NCBI GenBank assembly: GCA_958434805.1
Contig: CAUBDX010000013.1
Location: forward strand, 1-64,000
Direction: 5' to 3'
Source of the DNA: an uncultured Phocaeicola sp.
GTDB lineage: Bacteria > Bacteroidota > Bacteroidia > Bacteroidales > Bacteroidaceae
DNA: 64,000 bases
Shown: positions 25,577 through 35,369 of the stretch, in pieces
Numbering within the stretch: the stretch's first letter is position 1
Layout of the letters: the number at the start of each line of letters is the position of its first letter
Position numbers and translations under genes: made by a program
The notes under the pieces: generated by a model
Databases searched by the model: none
What the model saw: only the letters and a program-made list of their open reading frames with translations
Told to the model about the DNA's origin: nothing

Positions 25577-26405
25577 AACGCTTGGATACAGCTGAATAAC
25601 CACACCGCCTACACAAGGGTTCTATCGCTGAATGGTGGGTAAACCCATCAAAAATAGCTTTTGCACGAGGTGAAGAAAGTACCTCTTCCAAAGAGTGTTC
25701 AAAAAGATTGCCCAAGTTTAAAGTCCCGGCAGAATCCAGACAGCAAGGCACAACGGTGCCATCCACCAACACCCCGATCTGGTTACGCAAGGCGTAACAG
25801 AATATCTTTTCCTCTTCATAGGCATCCCGTTCCAGGTCAGGCCACTCGAACAAGTCATCGTTCTCTATAAAAAGATTCTCAGAAACCTTCCATCCGTCTT
25901 TTCTTGACTTCCAAGGCTGTGGCTGATATAAGGCTATCTGCTGCAAGATGGCACCGTTCATTTGATTCGCCCCTCCTTCATTCCATAGCCTCAACACCAC
26001 AATACAGCCGCGAGTGGCTGCTTCTCCGGCAAATGTCATCACCTCATGAATGTATTGTGACAGATTTTCTTTTTGATTTCCCTCGTAGGAATGTAAAGAA
26101 ATCTGTATCTTATGAGGCAAAGCTTCGAGCATCTCTTTCCGCTTCGGCAAAAGCGTACCGTTCGTGGTAAGAACCGGAATAAATCCTTTCTGACGGGCAA
26201 GCTGTATAAATTCCGGCAAAAGCGGATGAAGAAAAGGCTCTCCCATCAAATGGAAATACAAAAACTTCACCTTCCCAGCCAGTTTGCCGGTCAGTACATG
26301 AAATTCTTCTAAAGACATCAGCTGCTTTTTCCGCTCCGTCTTAGGGCAGAACACACAGTCTAAGTTACAGACATTCGTTATTTCAAGATAGCATCGGGTT
26401 ATCAT
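25566..26405 (-). CDS. Radical SAM/SPASM-domain protein
   Basis: A 279-residue radical SAM enzyme. The CX3CX2C cluster ligands are C13, C17 and C20 in NVCNLDCVFC, followed by HLMGEPFLHP and LTTNGTLL. The C-terminal part has a reduced SPASM-like cysteine set: PCCLDSAG near 228 and CRRCGYS near 265. Such proteins often mature peptides or act as anaerobic sulfatase-maturase-like activators. No precursor peptide or sulfatase gene is adjacent, so the substrate is unknown. The gene stands alone, divergent from the aldose-epimerase gene, and its stop overlaps the recD2 remnant. Confidence 0.9.
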   Translation of the reverse strand: MITRCYLEITNVCNLDCVFCPKTERKKQLMSLEEFHVLTGKLAGKVKFLYFHLMGEPFLHPLLPEFIQLARQKGFIPVLTTNGTLLPKRKEMLEALPHKIQISLHSYEGNQKENLSQYIHEVMTFAGEAATRGCIVVLRLWNEGGANQMNGAILQQIALYQPQPWKSRKDGWKVSENLFIENDDLFEWPDLERDAYEEEKIFCYALRNQIGVLVDGTVVPCCLDSAGTLNLGNLFEHSLEEVLSSPRAKAIFDGFTHHSAIEPLCRRCGYSAVSKRFRK

Positions 26406-26553
26406 ATCATGGGTAAAGATAGGAATTGATTTTGATTTAGCGACTACTGACAGCCTATAAATTAGGATTCACTTGCAAAAGTCACAGATTTTTACGAATA
26501 TTGCATCCATTAATGTAGCAAACAACATGATAGAATAGAAACCATTAGTAACC

Positions 26554-27429
26554 ATGGAAAAAATATCTAATTCGATTCTTACCGTATGCATTGCTTCTCA
26601 TGGAGCTGAATTGCAAAGTATCAAAAAAGAGGATAAAGAATATTTGTGGCAAGGTGACGCCCGTTTCTGGGGACGACGCTTACCGGTTTTGTTTCCGAAT
26701 GTGGGACGTGTATGGAATAATCAGTACCGGCATGACGGACAGACTTTTGAAATCGGTCAACACGGATTTGCCCGCGACATGGATTTTGAACTGATTCATT
26801 TGGGAGAACAGGATATTTCATACCGACTGGCAAGCACTCCTGAAACCCTCAGCAAATTTCCGTTTCCCTTTGAACTGCAAATTGGCTATAAACTTGAGGG
26901 GAACCGCATTAAAGTAAAGTGGCAAGTTAAAAATACGGGCGACAAGGTAATGGACTTTCAGATTGGCGCGCATCCTGCTTTCTATTTTCCTGACTTTAAC
27001 GCTGCCGAATCTGCAAAAGGATTCTTTGCGTTTAACCGCACAGCGGATTTAACCTATATTTCTCCTAAAGAAAAAGGATGTTCATCTCCTGAACGCCATT
27101 CGCTGGCTCTCAATGAAGACAAGCTGATGCCGATTGACTTGCATACGTTCGATTGTGACACGTATATGTTCGATGATTATCAATTAAATAAAGTCACACT
27201 GCTGTCGAACGAGAAGAAACCGGTTGTCAGTGTGGAATTTGACACACCGATAGTTGCACTGTGGTCGCCTACTGCCGTCCATCCCGACTGCCCGTTTGTG
27301 TGCATTGAGCCTTGGTACGGCCGTTGCGATACGGTGGGTTATGAAGGAGAATGGGAGAACCGGGAATGGATGCAGCATCTTAATCCGCAAGAAACTTTCA
27401 ATGCTGAATACAGCATCATCATTGAATAA
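26554..27429 (+). CDS. Aldose 1-epimerase family protein (LacX-like)
   Basis: A 291-residue protein of the galactose-mutarotase-like beta-sandwich fold. It shows the order seen in LacX/YeaD-type members: AELQSIKKEDKEYLWQGD, FWGRRLPVLFPNVG, QHGFARDMDF, FQIGAHPAFYFP and CIEPWYG near the C-terminus. The HGFAR and GAHPAF histidines fit the catalytic pair. It probably interconverts sugar anomers in the cytosol, since there is no signal peptide. It is monocistronic and faces the GH3 gene across a terminator. Confidence 0.9.
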   Translation: MEKISNSILTVCIASHGAELQSIKKEDKEYLWQGDARFWGRRLPVLFPNVGRVWNNQYRHDGQTFEIGQHGFARDMDFELIHLGEQDISYRLASTPETLSKFPFPFELQIGYKLEGNRIKVKWQVKNTGDKVMDFQIGAHPAFYFPDFNAAESAKGFFAFNRTADLTYISPKEKGCSSPERHSLALNEDKLMPIDLHTFDCDTYMFDDYQLNKVTLLSNEKKPVVSVEFDTPIVALWSPTAVHPDCPFVCIEPWYGRCDTVGYEGEWENREWMQHLNPQETFNAEYSIIIE

Positions 27430-27450
27430 AAGTTGACGTATCGCTTCTAC

Positions 27451-27503
27451 AAAAAAAAGACGGAAAAGTAAAATGCCATTCAGAAGGCAGATTTTACTTT
27501 TCC
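27451..27503 (-). terminator. Terminator between aldose epimerase and GH3 genes
   Basis: GGAAAAGTAAAATGCC (27462-27477) pairs with GGCAGATTTTACTTTTCC (27486-27503), imperfect at one position. On the minus strand it is followed by a T-run (A-run 27451-27459), so it suits the GH3 gene and may also stop the convergent epimerase transcript. Confidence 0.75.
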
Positions 27504-27578
27504 ATCTTAAAACCGCAACCGGAGAATGTGTCTCCCTTTTCTGTTATTTCTGTCTGCCTATTGCAGGTTTTCCAAAGT

Positions 27579-29879
27579 TCAGTTTACATGTAAAGTGGCT
27601 GTAGAAACCTGTTTGCAGTTGGCTCCGATCATGATATGAAAATCGCCCGCTTCAATAACCTTCTCCATGGTATCAAGAGAATAAGAGCCATCGGGCAAAA
27701 ACTTCGGCCGATAATACATCAGTAACTCCGGAGAAACAACAAACTCTACTTTACGTGTCTCGCCTGCCGGAATATGAATGCGGTGAAAACCCTTCAACTC
27801 CATAACCGGACGACTGACACTTGCCTCTAAATCGCGGATATATAACTGTACTACTTCATCTGCATCATAACTGCCTGTGTTTTTCACCTCCACACTGGCT
27901 GTCACTTTTCCATCTTTACTCATTGTATCACTGCTTAGCTTCACTTGGGAATAGACAAAAGAAGTATAAGTCAGTCCAAAGCCAAAAGGATAGAGCGGAC
28001 CGTTGGTTGTTTCAATGTAATTGCTGGAAAACACCCGATATGGGTCTGTATCGGCAACCGGACGTCCGGTGTTTAGCTGATTATAATAAAGAGGGCATTG
28101 GGCTATATGTTTGGGCATACTGACCGTTAAGCGACCTGACGGAGAAACCTCCCCGAAAAGGACGTCACACAATGCGTCTGCACATTCGCTGCCGTACCAT
28201 ACGTTCATAATAGCGTCTACCTATTCCGACTCCCAGCTCAACTCGGTGGCCCGTCCGGCAAAGTTCAGCAAAACAACAGGCTTACCCAAAGTTGTAAGTT
28301 CTTTCAACAAACGGCGCTGAGGAGCCGGAATCCGAATATCCGTGCGGCTCGTTCCTTCTCCACTCATCCAAGCGGTCTCTCCCATCGCACAGATTATAAC
28401 ATCGGCATCGGCAGCTATACGCAGAGCCTCATCGCGGGCTTGCTTTTCATCTACCCTTGGTACAGGAGCCAGTCCATGTCCCTCTGATACCACACGCTGT
28501 AAATAGGCATCATCCATCACATTACACCCTTGGGTATATAATACATGTCCTTGATTGCCGACTTTTTCTTTCAAGGCCGTAAACAGAGACCTGTACTGAG
28601 ATGGCTTGGCCGAAAACGACCATGTTCCGGCAATATCTTCCGTATTATCGGCCAACGGACCTATTAAGGCAATGGTTTTATGGGTTGAAAGAGGCAATAC
28701 TTTATCTTTATTACGCAGCAACACGAATGACTTTGCCGTAAGCTGACGCGCTTTTTCCCGATGTTCCCGGCAATAGGTTAATGCTTCAGAGCGTTTTACG
28801 TCACAATATTTATAAGGGTCGGCAAAAAGTCCTAACTTATATTTTGCCTCTAAAATACGTCTGCATGCCTGTTCAATTTGCTGTATGCTGACAGTTCCTT
28901 CTGAAATTGCCTGATGAAGCGTATTCAGAAATCCGCGCGAACACATATCCATATCTACCCCTGCACGCAAACTGAGTGCTGAGGCTGTTTTCACATCTGT
29001 TATGGAGTGACCTTGAGTCTGCATTTCTCCAATCGTACCATAGTCTGTAACAACAAAGCCGCCGAAAGCCCACTGCTTACGCAATACATCGGTCAGAAGC
29101 CAGCGGTTTGCCGAAGCGGGAATGCCATCAATTACATTAAAAGAAGTCATAACCGACATTACACCGGCATCAACCGCAGCCTGATACGGAGCAAAATACT
29201 GATTATACATTCGTACCCTACTCATATCTACTGTATTGTAATCGCGTCCGGACTCTGCAGCACCGTAAAGCGCAAAATGCTTGACACATGCCATGATTTC
29301 ATCAGGACTGTTTAATTTGCCTTGATAACCGGTAACCATAGCCCGGGCAATGCAGCTTCCTAAAAAAGGATCTTCGCCTGCACTTTCTGCCTGGCGACCC
29401 CAACGGGCATCATTCGCTATATCAACCATCGGCGAAAAAGTCCATGCTATCCCGTTCGCACCGGCTTCTTTAGCCGCAATATGGGCACTTTCCTTGATTC
29501 CGTCGATATCCCATGTGCTTGCCAGCCCCAACGGAACAGGAAACAAGGTTTCATAACCATGTATCACATCCAATCCTACCAGTAGAGGAATTCCCAAGCG
29601 GGTTTGTTCAACTGCTATCCGCTGAAGTTCGCGTATTTTTTTCACCCCTTGCACGTTTAATACCGACCCTACATGACCTTTTAACAGTTCCTTACCTATA
29701 CTTGTCTGGAGAGGATTGCCTGTATTGATATCATCGCCCGGCAACTGATTAAGCTGGCCGATTTTTTCCTCAAGAGTCATACGCGACATCAAATCATCAA
29801 TAAATTGACTCATAGGCTGCTGGGCATCAGCAACCAACCCTGTCAGAGAACAGAGCATCAAAATTAACAGTGTTTTCAT
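27579..29879 (-). pseudogene. GH3 beta-glucosidase, interrupted by one amber codon
   Basis: A 766-codon frame with a single in-frame TAG at codon 553 (28221-28223). The first part has a signal peptide (MKTLLILMLCSLTGLVADAQ), the GH3 N-terminal barrel (DVIHGYETLFPVPLG, MVDIANDARWGRQAE, VKHFALYG, and nucleophile-region VVTDYG) and the start of the C-terminal domain. After the TAG the same frame continues with VDAIMNVWYGSECADALCD, the PFGFGLTYTSF motif and a fibronectin-III-like end. The product would have been a periplasmic BglX-like glycosidase. Homologues usually have a polar residue between WESE and VxAI, so CAG to TAG is plausible. The 552-residue fragment lacks the Fn3 domain and probably does not fold. 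Confidence 0.85.
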
Positions 29880-29999
29880 TTTTCTTTTAAATTATATATT
29901 ATCAAAGGTTTACTCAATTTTCAATTAGCTGGCAACTGTCAACTTCACAATGAGCTATTACAGTGCAGGCAGCAAAAACATATAGGTTTGACATCACCT

Positions 30000-30007
30000 C
30001 AAAGGTA
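30000..30007 (-). promoter_or_regulatory. -7 promoter element for the GH3 gene
   Basis: The minus strand reads TACCTTTG, a full TAnnTTTG match, about 120 bp upstream of the GH3 start at 29879. No convincing -33 box lies at the usual spacing. Confidence 0.45.
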
Positions 30008-30094
30008 AACGTACGAAAATCAAGGTAAAAATAGAAATAAAATGCGAAAAGTATATAATATCCAAACGAAAAATTGCAAAGAAAAAAGGAAGGC

Positions 30095-30182
30095 TGAAAC
30101 CCCAGACGATTCTATCAAAACGCCTAAGCGTTTTTAATAAAACGAGTAGACATTTCCATGAAAACGATTCGGCATTTTACGG
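30095..30182. repeat. Array of degenerate 22-bp hairpin repeats
   Basis: Units begin at 30117, 30139 and 30161, exactly 22 bp apart, each starting AAAACG; a weaker unit precedes at 30095. The first core, AAAACGCCTAAGCGTTTT (30117-30134), is a 7-bp palindrome with a CTAA loop. The later units keep the AAAACG...CATTT frame but with decayed pairing. The same repeat type recurs at 53225-53305. Confidence 0.65.
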
Positions 30183-30191
30183 AAAAAACAT

Positions 30192-30257
30192 AAAAAAAAG
30201 GGAATCTTCCCAGACTCCCAATCTTCATTAACCTTAAATCTAATACCATGAAAAACA
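30192..30257 (-). ncRNA. Candidate small RNA, about 66 nt
   Basis: On the minus strand a full promoter (TTG, 21 bp, TATCTTTG) is followed within about 70 bp by a GGGA-AGAT-TCCC hairpin and eight T residues (30192-30199), a textbook intrinsic terminator. The transcript would begin near 30257 and contains ATTAGATTTAAGGTTAATG with no plausible coding frame. I recall very similar short sequences recurring in Bacteroides genomes as a paralogous sRNA family, but I cannot verify this here. The 5' end is estimated. Confidence 0.6.
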
Positions 30258-30262
30258 CAGTG

Positions 30263-30294
30263 CAAAGATACAGGTTTTATGTTATACAACACAA
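30263..30294 (-). promoter_or_regulatory. Promoter of the candidate sRNA
   Basis: Minus strand: TTG (30292-30294), a 21-bp spacer, TATCTTTG (30263-30270). It points away from the capsule exporter gene, giving a divergent pair with the promoter at 30382. Confidence 0.6.
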
Positions 30295-30381
30295 TACTAC
30301 ACCAAAATAATGCTTGATTTTCACATTTTTTAAACCTACAACACCCCGTATTCTGATAAAAACAAAAAATAAAGTTTTCAC

Positions 30382-30412
30382 TTGGCTATTCCTCATCAAA
30401 ACCGTATCTTTG
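30382..30412 (+). promoter_or_regulatory. Promoter of the polysaccharide exporter gene
   Basis: TTG (30382-30384), a 20-bp spacer, and TATCTTTG (30405-30412) match the Bacteroides consensus. Transcription would begin near 30418, about 45 bp before the ATG at 30463. Confidence 0.65.
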
Positions 30413-30462
30413 TATGATTTTTAATCCATCCCAAAAAAGAAAAAAATTAATAACTTTCGCTT

Positions 30463-32952
30463 ATGATGAAACGATTCGCAAGACTCGCACTATCACTTTT
30501 GCTATTAGGGTTTATACCAGCATTTGCACAAACCATGAGTGACGCTCAAGTACTTGAGTATGTTAAACGAGCCATGCAGCAAGGAAAAGGACAGCAAGAA
30601 ATTGCAGTAGAGCTACTTAGCCAAGGAGTCACAGAAGAACAGGCTTTACGTGTCAAGGAGATGTATCAACAACAGATGGGAAGTACATCTACCTCTACTG
30701 AATCAAGCACGCAAGCTATTACAGCCAGCCGTATGCGTCAAATACAAAGCGGCTCTGCTCAAGGAGGAGTTCAAAACAAGTCTTCGCTACTTGGAGGAAA
30801 CAAACTTTCACCAACTAACGGAGCATACGGATATGGATTTTACGAAGGCAACGGAACTGCTTCCGTCTTGGCAGACACGTTGAACTTTCCTAAATATAAT
30901 CCGGAGGATGAAGTTTTCGGTCGCAACATTTTCAGTTCACCCAGCCTTACCTTCGAACCGAACATCAATCTTTCCACACCGCAAAATTACCGGTTGGGTC
31001 CGGGCGACGAAGTTATCATTGATATCTGGGGAGCCAGCGAAAATACCATCCGTCAGGAAATTAGTCCAGACGGATATATCAATATTCCTAACTTAGGACT
31101 GGTTTATCTCAACAATATGAGCATCAACGAAGCTGACGCCTTGCTGCAGGAAGAACTGCGCAAAATTTATGCCGATGAAGCAAACCAGATAAAAATCAGC
31201 TTGGGAAACATACGCACCATTCAAGTAAACGTCATGGGAGAAGTAATGTTCCCGGGAACCTATACCCTCACCTCATTTTCCACTGTATTCCATGCCTTAT
31301 ACAGCGCCGGTGGAGTCAGCGCTATCGGTAGCTTGCGTAATGTAAAAGTTGCACGCGCAGGCAAGACTGCAGCCACACTCGATATTTATGAGTATATCAT
31401 GAAAGGAAAAATACAAGATGATATCCGCCTGCAAGAGGGAGATGTGATTATTGTTCCCCCTTATGAAGCTTTAGTCAAAATAACCGGAAAGGTTAAACGG
31501 CCGATGCGCTACGAAATGAAAGAAAATGAATCAATAGCCACACTGATAACTTATGCCGGCGACTTTACTGCCGATGCTTACAAAAAAACCATACGGGTGG
31601 TTCGTCAGGATGGCATTGAATACTCGGTGGCTACGGTGGATGAGAAAAACTATACTACATTCCAGATGAAAGACGGAGACGTTGTTTCTGTTGATCCGAT
31701 TCTCGACCGGTATACCAACAAGCTTGAAGTCCGGGGTGCTGTTTATCATCCGGGTATCTATCAGCTAAGCGGAAGCTTAAATACCGTGCGCCAGCTGGTT
31801 GAGAAAGCAGACGGACTGCTGGGGGATGCTTTCACCGCACGCGCCGTGCTCTACAGAGAACGCGAGAACCTGACCCGCGAAGTTGTATCGGTTGACATCA
31901 AGGGTATTCTTAACGGAACAAGTCCGGACATAGCTTTACAAAAGAATGACGTACTGTATATTCCGAGCATTCATGACCTGCAAGACTGGGGAAAAGTAAC
32001 CATCTCAGGAGAAGTAAACAAGCCGGGCGACTATACCTATGCAGACAATATGACGCTGGAAGACCTGGTAATTACTGCCGGAGGATTGAAAGAATCGGCT
32101 TCAGTGGTCCGCGTTGATATTGCCCGCCGCATACGTAACCCCAAGGATACGAGTGACTCTGAAACATCGGGTGAAAACTATTCGTTCAGTCTGAAAGACG
32201 GATTCGTCATCGACGGAACCCCTGGATTTGTTTTGCATCCATATGACCAGGTAGTGGTGCGCCGCAGCCCAAGCTATAGCGAACAAGTCAACGTTACGGT
32301 ATTAGGCGAAGTGTTATACACAGGAAAATACAACCTTATCACTAAAAGTGAACGTCTCAGCAGCATCATCAAGCGTGCCGGCGGAATCAGTAAATTCGGT
32401 TACATACGCGGAGCAAAGCTAACCCGTGTGGCCAACGAAGAAGAACTGAAACGTATGCAGGATATGATTAAAATGATACGTAAAGAGGTAGGCGAATCAA
32501 TAGCCAACTCGATGGACCTGACAGTTGACAGTACATTTACGGTAGGAATTGATTTAGAGGCAGCATTGGCTAACCCGGGAAGCGATGTAGATATTGTTTT
32601 ACGTGAAGGAGACATTATCAAGGTTCCAGAATATAATAATACCGTTAAAATTAGCGGAGCGGTCATGATGCCCAACACGGTTTCATACTTGAAGAATAAA
32701 AAAGTAAGCTATTACTTAAGCCAGGCAGGTGGATATTCTACCCAAGCTAAGAAAAGCAAGAAGTTTATCATCTATATGAACGGGCAAGTAGCCGAGGTGA
32801 AAGGAAGCGGAAAAAAACAGATAGAGCCGGGATGTGAAATCGTTGTTCCGAATAAAACGAAGAAATTCAACTTCGGCAACTTGATGTCGAATGCCACTTC
32901 ATTCGCATCATTGGCTACAATGATTGCCTCACTGGCTAATCTCTTAAAATAA
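30463..32952 (+). CDS. SLBB-domain polysaccharide export protein (Wza-like)
   Basis: An 829-residue outer-envelope exporter. A signal peptide (MMKRFARLALSLLLLGFIPAFAQ) is followed by a helical region (about 27-70) common in Bacteroidetes capsule exporters. The Poly_export domain comes next (YRLGPGDEVIIDIWG near 175), then about six SLBB-type repeats, seen as recurring GEVxxPGxY segments near 262, 350, 425, 520 and 610. A short hydrophobic C-terminus (SLATMIASLANLL) may be the outer-membrane helix. It would form the channel for capsule or exopolysaccharide. No Wzc-type chain-length kinase is adjacent, and a strong hairpin separates it from the next gene. Confidence 0.92.
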   Translation: MMKRFARLALSLLLLGFIPAFAQTMSDAQVLEYVKRAMQQGKGQQEIAVELLSQGVTEEQALRVKEMYQQQMGSTSTSTESSTQAITASRMRQIQSGSAQGGVQNKSSLLGGNKLSPTNGAYGYGFYEGNGTASVLADTLNFPKYNPEDEVFGRNIFSSPSLTFEPNINLSTPQNYRLGPGDEVIIDIWGASENTIRQEISPDGYINIPNLGLVYLNNMSINEADALLQEELRKIYADEANQIKISLGNIRTIQVNVMGEVMFPGTYTLTSFSTVFHALYSAGGVSAIGSLRNVKVARAGKTAATLDIYEYIMKGKIQDDIRLQEGDVIIVPPYEALVKITGKVKRPMRYEMKENESIATLITYAGDFTADAYKKTIRVVRQDGIEYSVATVDEKNYTTFQMKDGDVVSVDPILDRYTNKLEVRGAVYHPGIYQLSGSLNTVRQLVEKADGLLGDAFTARAVLYRERENLTREVVSVDIKGILNGTSPDIALQKNDVLYIPSIHDLQDWGKVTISGEVNKPGDYTYADNMTLEDLVITAGGLKESASVVRVDIARRIRNPKDTSDSETSGENYSFSLKDGFVIDGTPGFVLHPYDQVVVRRSPSYSEQVNVTVLGEVLYTGKYNLITKSERLSSIIKRAGGISKFGYIRGAKLTRVANEEELKRMQDMIKMIRKEVGESIANSMDLTVDSTFTVGIDLEAALANPGSDVDIVLREGDIIKVPEYNNTVKISGAVMMPNTVSYLKNKKVSYYLSQAGGYSTQAKKSKKFIIYMNGQVAEVKGSGKKQIEPGCEIVVPNKTKKFNFGNLMSNATSFASLATMIASLANLLK

Positions 32953-32976
32953 GATTTTCAACACAACATACTTTAC

Positions 32977-33020
32977 GAAGTCAAGACCTGTAACAAAAAG
33001 AGCTTACAGGTCTTGACTTC
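32977..33020 (+). terminator. 17-bp perfect hairpin after the exporter gene
   Basis: GAAGTCAAGACCTGTAA (32977-32993) is the exact inverse complement of TTACAGGTCTTGACTTC (33004-33020) around a 10-nt loop. No T-run follows on the plus strand. It starts 24 bp after the exporter stop, so it is probably a terminator or a 3'-end stabilising hairpin. Confidence 0.65.
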
Positions 33021-33130
33021 ATTCAAAAAAAATTCTACTTTGCCTTATACTTTGATTTACAGTCGCACAAACGCATCTATTTGTCAAAACATCTATTTTA
33101 ATCTGCAAATTAAAATACAAGGATAGCACC

Positions 33131-33161
33131 TTTGCTATATCAGAAATAAACTTTACTTTTG
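33131..33161 (+). promoter_or_regulatory. Promoter of the WecA-like gene
   Basis: TTTG (33131-33134), a 19-bp spacer and TACTTTTG (33154-33161) give an ideal Bacteroides promoter. An ATTTTAAT/ATTAAAAT inverted repeat (33095-33116) lies just upstream and could be an operator. Confidence 0.7.
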
Positions 33162-33229
33162 CCTAAAGAAGGCTATTAACAGCAAATGAGATAAACGAAT
33201 TCGAGTCAGGAAATATCTAAAATGTAACA

Positions 33230-34360
33230 ATGGAAAATCTGTATATCATTATCGCTGCTTTTATTACAGCTGTTATATTAGGGCGAATCATCATACCGAA
33301 TATTTTGGTCATCTCAATGAGAAAGCGCCTATTCGATGAGCCCGATGCGCGAAAAATCCACAAGCGCCCTATTCCTCGTCTGGGCGGTGTCACTTTTTTT
33401 CCGGTTATTGTGTTTACTTTATGTACCTTTACAGCCATCCATCTGTTTAAAGGTCATTTTGTATATAATATTATCACACTCAATACGGCCCGTGAGATGC
33501 TATTCCTCGTTTCCGGACTAACGTTATTATACATTGTGGGTATTGCCGACGATTTGGTTGGAGTACGTTACCGCAAGAAATTTGTAGTACAAATTATCTC
33601 TGCAGCCATGTTTCCCATTGCAGGACTTTACATCAACAGCTTTTACGGTTTATTCGGCATCAATGAAATTGACCCTATAATTGGCATTCCGTTTACCATG
33701 CTACTGGTGGTTTTCATTACAAATGCCATCAACTTGATAGACGGTATCGACGGATTGGCATCCGGCTTGAGCATGGTGGCACTGATTGTATTTGGAGTGA
33801 TTTTCGTGCATTTCCAATCATGGCTTTACGCCCTGCTTGCCTTTGTCAGCGTGGGTGTCATCATTCCTTTCTTTTCGTATAATGTATTCGGGAACGCTGA
33901 CCGCGGGCGTAAAATCTTTATGGGAGATACCGGTAGCCTTACCCTAGGCTATATCCTCAGTTTTTTTGTCATCCGCTTTTGCATGTATGAACCAAATTCA
34001 ATGATGCAAGTACAAGGAAGCCCGGTTCTGATTGCGTTCAGTGTCTTGATGGTTCCGTGCCTGGATGTAGTCCGCGTGGTTTTACGCCGTGCCCGTAACA
34101 GAAAACCTTTATTCCTTCCCGACAAGACACACATTCACCACAAGTTCCTGGCAATGGGATTTTCACCTCGCCGGGCACTCATCACAATTCAGATTATGTC
34201 GGCTTGTTTCTGTGCGTTTACCATGGGAGCGCTTGATTTCATGAACAACACCGTCATTTTCATTATTGACATCACTACATGGACATTGCTGAATGTCTGG
34301 TTCGATAAAATCATCAATGAAAAAGAAAAGAACCAACAACACAAAAAAAGAGGAGCATAA
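33230..34360 (+). CDS. MraY/WecA-family undecaprenyl-phosphate glycosyl-1-phosphate transferase
   Basis: A 376-residue inner-membrane enzyme with about 11 hydrophobic segments. Family motifs are present: a [12 protein letters not shown] cytoplasmic loop near 38, the Asp pair DDLVG near 106, [12 protein letters not shown] near 168, [10 protein letters not shown] near 233 and HIHHK near 301. It starts polysaccharide synthesis by moving a HexNAc-1-phosphate from UDP-sugar onto undecaprenyl phosphate. It has its own promoter. The next gene, rfbA, also has a promoter, so the genes are neighbours rather than a strict operon. The specific sugar is not predictable. Confidence 0.92.
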   Translation: MENLYIIIAAFITAVILGRIIIPNILVISMRKRLFDEPDARKIHKRPIPRLGGVTFFPVIVFTLCTFTAIHLFKGHFVYNIITLNTAREMLFLVSGLTLLYIVGIADDLVGVRYRKKFVVQIISAAMFPIAGLYINSFYGLFGINEIDPIIGIPFTMLLVVFITNAINLIDGIDGLASGLSMVALIVFGVIFVHFQSWLYALLAFVSVGVIIPFFSYNVFGNADRGRKIFMGDTGSLTLGYILSFFVIRFCMYEPNSMMQVQGSPVLIAFSVLMVPCLDVVRVVLRRARNRKPLFLPDKTHIHHKFLAMGFSPRRALITIQIMSACFCAFTMGALDFMNNTVIFIIDITTWTLLNVWFDKIINEKEKNQQHKKRGA

Positions 34361-34412
34361 TACAATTTAAACCAAGCAAAAAGATAAGTATTACAGAGTT
34401 CACAGAAAAAAC

Positions 34413-34443
34413 TTTGCCGATTCAAGAAAAACTTATTATTTTG
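34413..34443 (+). promoter_or_regulatory. Promoter of rfbA
   Basis: TTTG (34413-34416), a 19-bp spacer and TTATTTTG (34436-34443) match the consensus with one mismatch in the -7 box. The start site would lie about 25 bp before the rfbA ATG, which excludes the in-frame ATG at 34414. Confidence 0.55.
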
Positions 34444-34473
34444 CAAACACTACTTACTATTAATCTTAAAAAT

Positions 34474-35364
34474 ATGAAAGGTATTGTTTTAGCTGGAGGT
34501 TCAGGTACACGCCTTTACCCTATAACCAAGGGAGTCTCTAAGCAGTTACTTCCCATTTTCGACAAACCCATGATTTATTATCCTATTTCAGTTCTTATGT
34601 TAGCTGGAATACGTGAAATTTTAATCATCTCCACTCCGCATGACCTTCCGGGATTCCGCCGTTTATTAGGTGACGGAAGCGATTTTGGCGTTCGCTTTGA
34701 ATATGCCGAACAGCCTTCTCCTGACGGATTGGCCCAGGCCTTCATCATCGGAGAGGAATTCATCGGGAATGATGCAGCTTGCCTCGTTTTAGGAGATAAT
34801 ATTTTTCATGGAAACGGATTTACTGCCTTGCTGAAAGAAGCTGTACATACAGCCGAAGTTGAGGGAAAGGCTACTGTTTTCGGATATTGGGTCAGTGACC
34901 CCGAACGCTACGGTGTAGCTGAATTTGACAAAGAAGGAAATTGTTTGTCAATCGAAGAGAAGCCTCAGCAGCCCAAATCAAATTATGCCGTAACGGGGCT
35001 TTATTTCTATCCGAATAAAGTGGTAAATGTAGCTAAAAACATCAAACCTTCAGCCCGCGGGGAACTTGAAATTACAACGGTAAACCAGCACTTCTTAAAA
35101 GACGGAGAACTTAAGGTACAGACTTTAGGAAGAGGATTTGCATGGCTGGATACTGGAACACACGACTCACTGGCTGAAGCCTCAACTTACATTGAAGTTA
35201 TCGAAAAGCGACAAGGGCTGAAAGTGGCTTGCCTGGAAGGCATTGCCTTACGTCACGGATGGATTACCCCAGAAAAGATGCAAGAACTGGCAAAACCGAT
35301 GTTGAAAAACCAATACGGCCAATACTTACTGAAGGTTATTGAAGAACTAAAACATAATAAATAA
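34474..35364 (+). CDS. rfbA: Glucose-1-phosphate thymidylyltransferase
   Basis: A 296-residue nucleotidyltransferase making dTDP-glucose from dTTP and glucose-1-phosphate, the first step of dTDP-rhamnose synthesis. The start at 34474 is chosen because [16 protein letters not shown] must be at the N-terminus; the longer frame from 34414 adds 20 unrelated residues. [23 protein letters not shown] and [10 protein letters not shown] are canonical RmlA motifs, and the length is normal. It is followed 5 bp later by rfbC. The other two pathway genes, rfbB and rfbD, are not here. Confidence 0.96.
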   Translation: MKGIVLAGGSGTRLYPITKGVSKQLLPIFDKPMIYYPISVLMLAGIREILIISTPHDLPGFRRLLGDGSDFGVRFEYAEQPSPDGLAQAFIIGEEFIGNDAACLVLGDNIFHGNGFTALLKEAVHTAEVEGKATVFGYWVSDPERYGVAEFDKEGNCLSIEEKPQQPKSNYAVTGLYFYPNKVVNVAKNIKPSARGELEITTVNQHFLKDGELKVQTLGRGFAWLDTGTHDSLAEASTYIEVIEKRQGLKVACLEGIALRHGWITPEKMQELAKPMLKNQYGQYLLKVIEELKHNK

Positions 35365-35369
35365 AGAGC

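Noticed and set aside
24947..25600. Insertion sequence or tyrosine recombinase scar around the recD2 remnant
   Set aside because: No transposase, terminal inverted repeats or target duplication could be found.
22286..29879. Possible recoding of TAG as an amino acid, given two long genes with in-frame TAG
   Set aside because: Intact genes in the same window end in TAG (recD2 at 349-351 and the radical SAM gene at 25566-25568), so TAG is a normal stop here.
30095..30182. CRISPR array
   Set aside because: Units are about 22 bp, degenerate and directly adjacent, with no unique spacers and no cas genes. The same holds for the arrays at 39282 and 53225.
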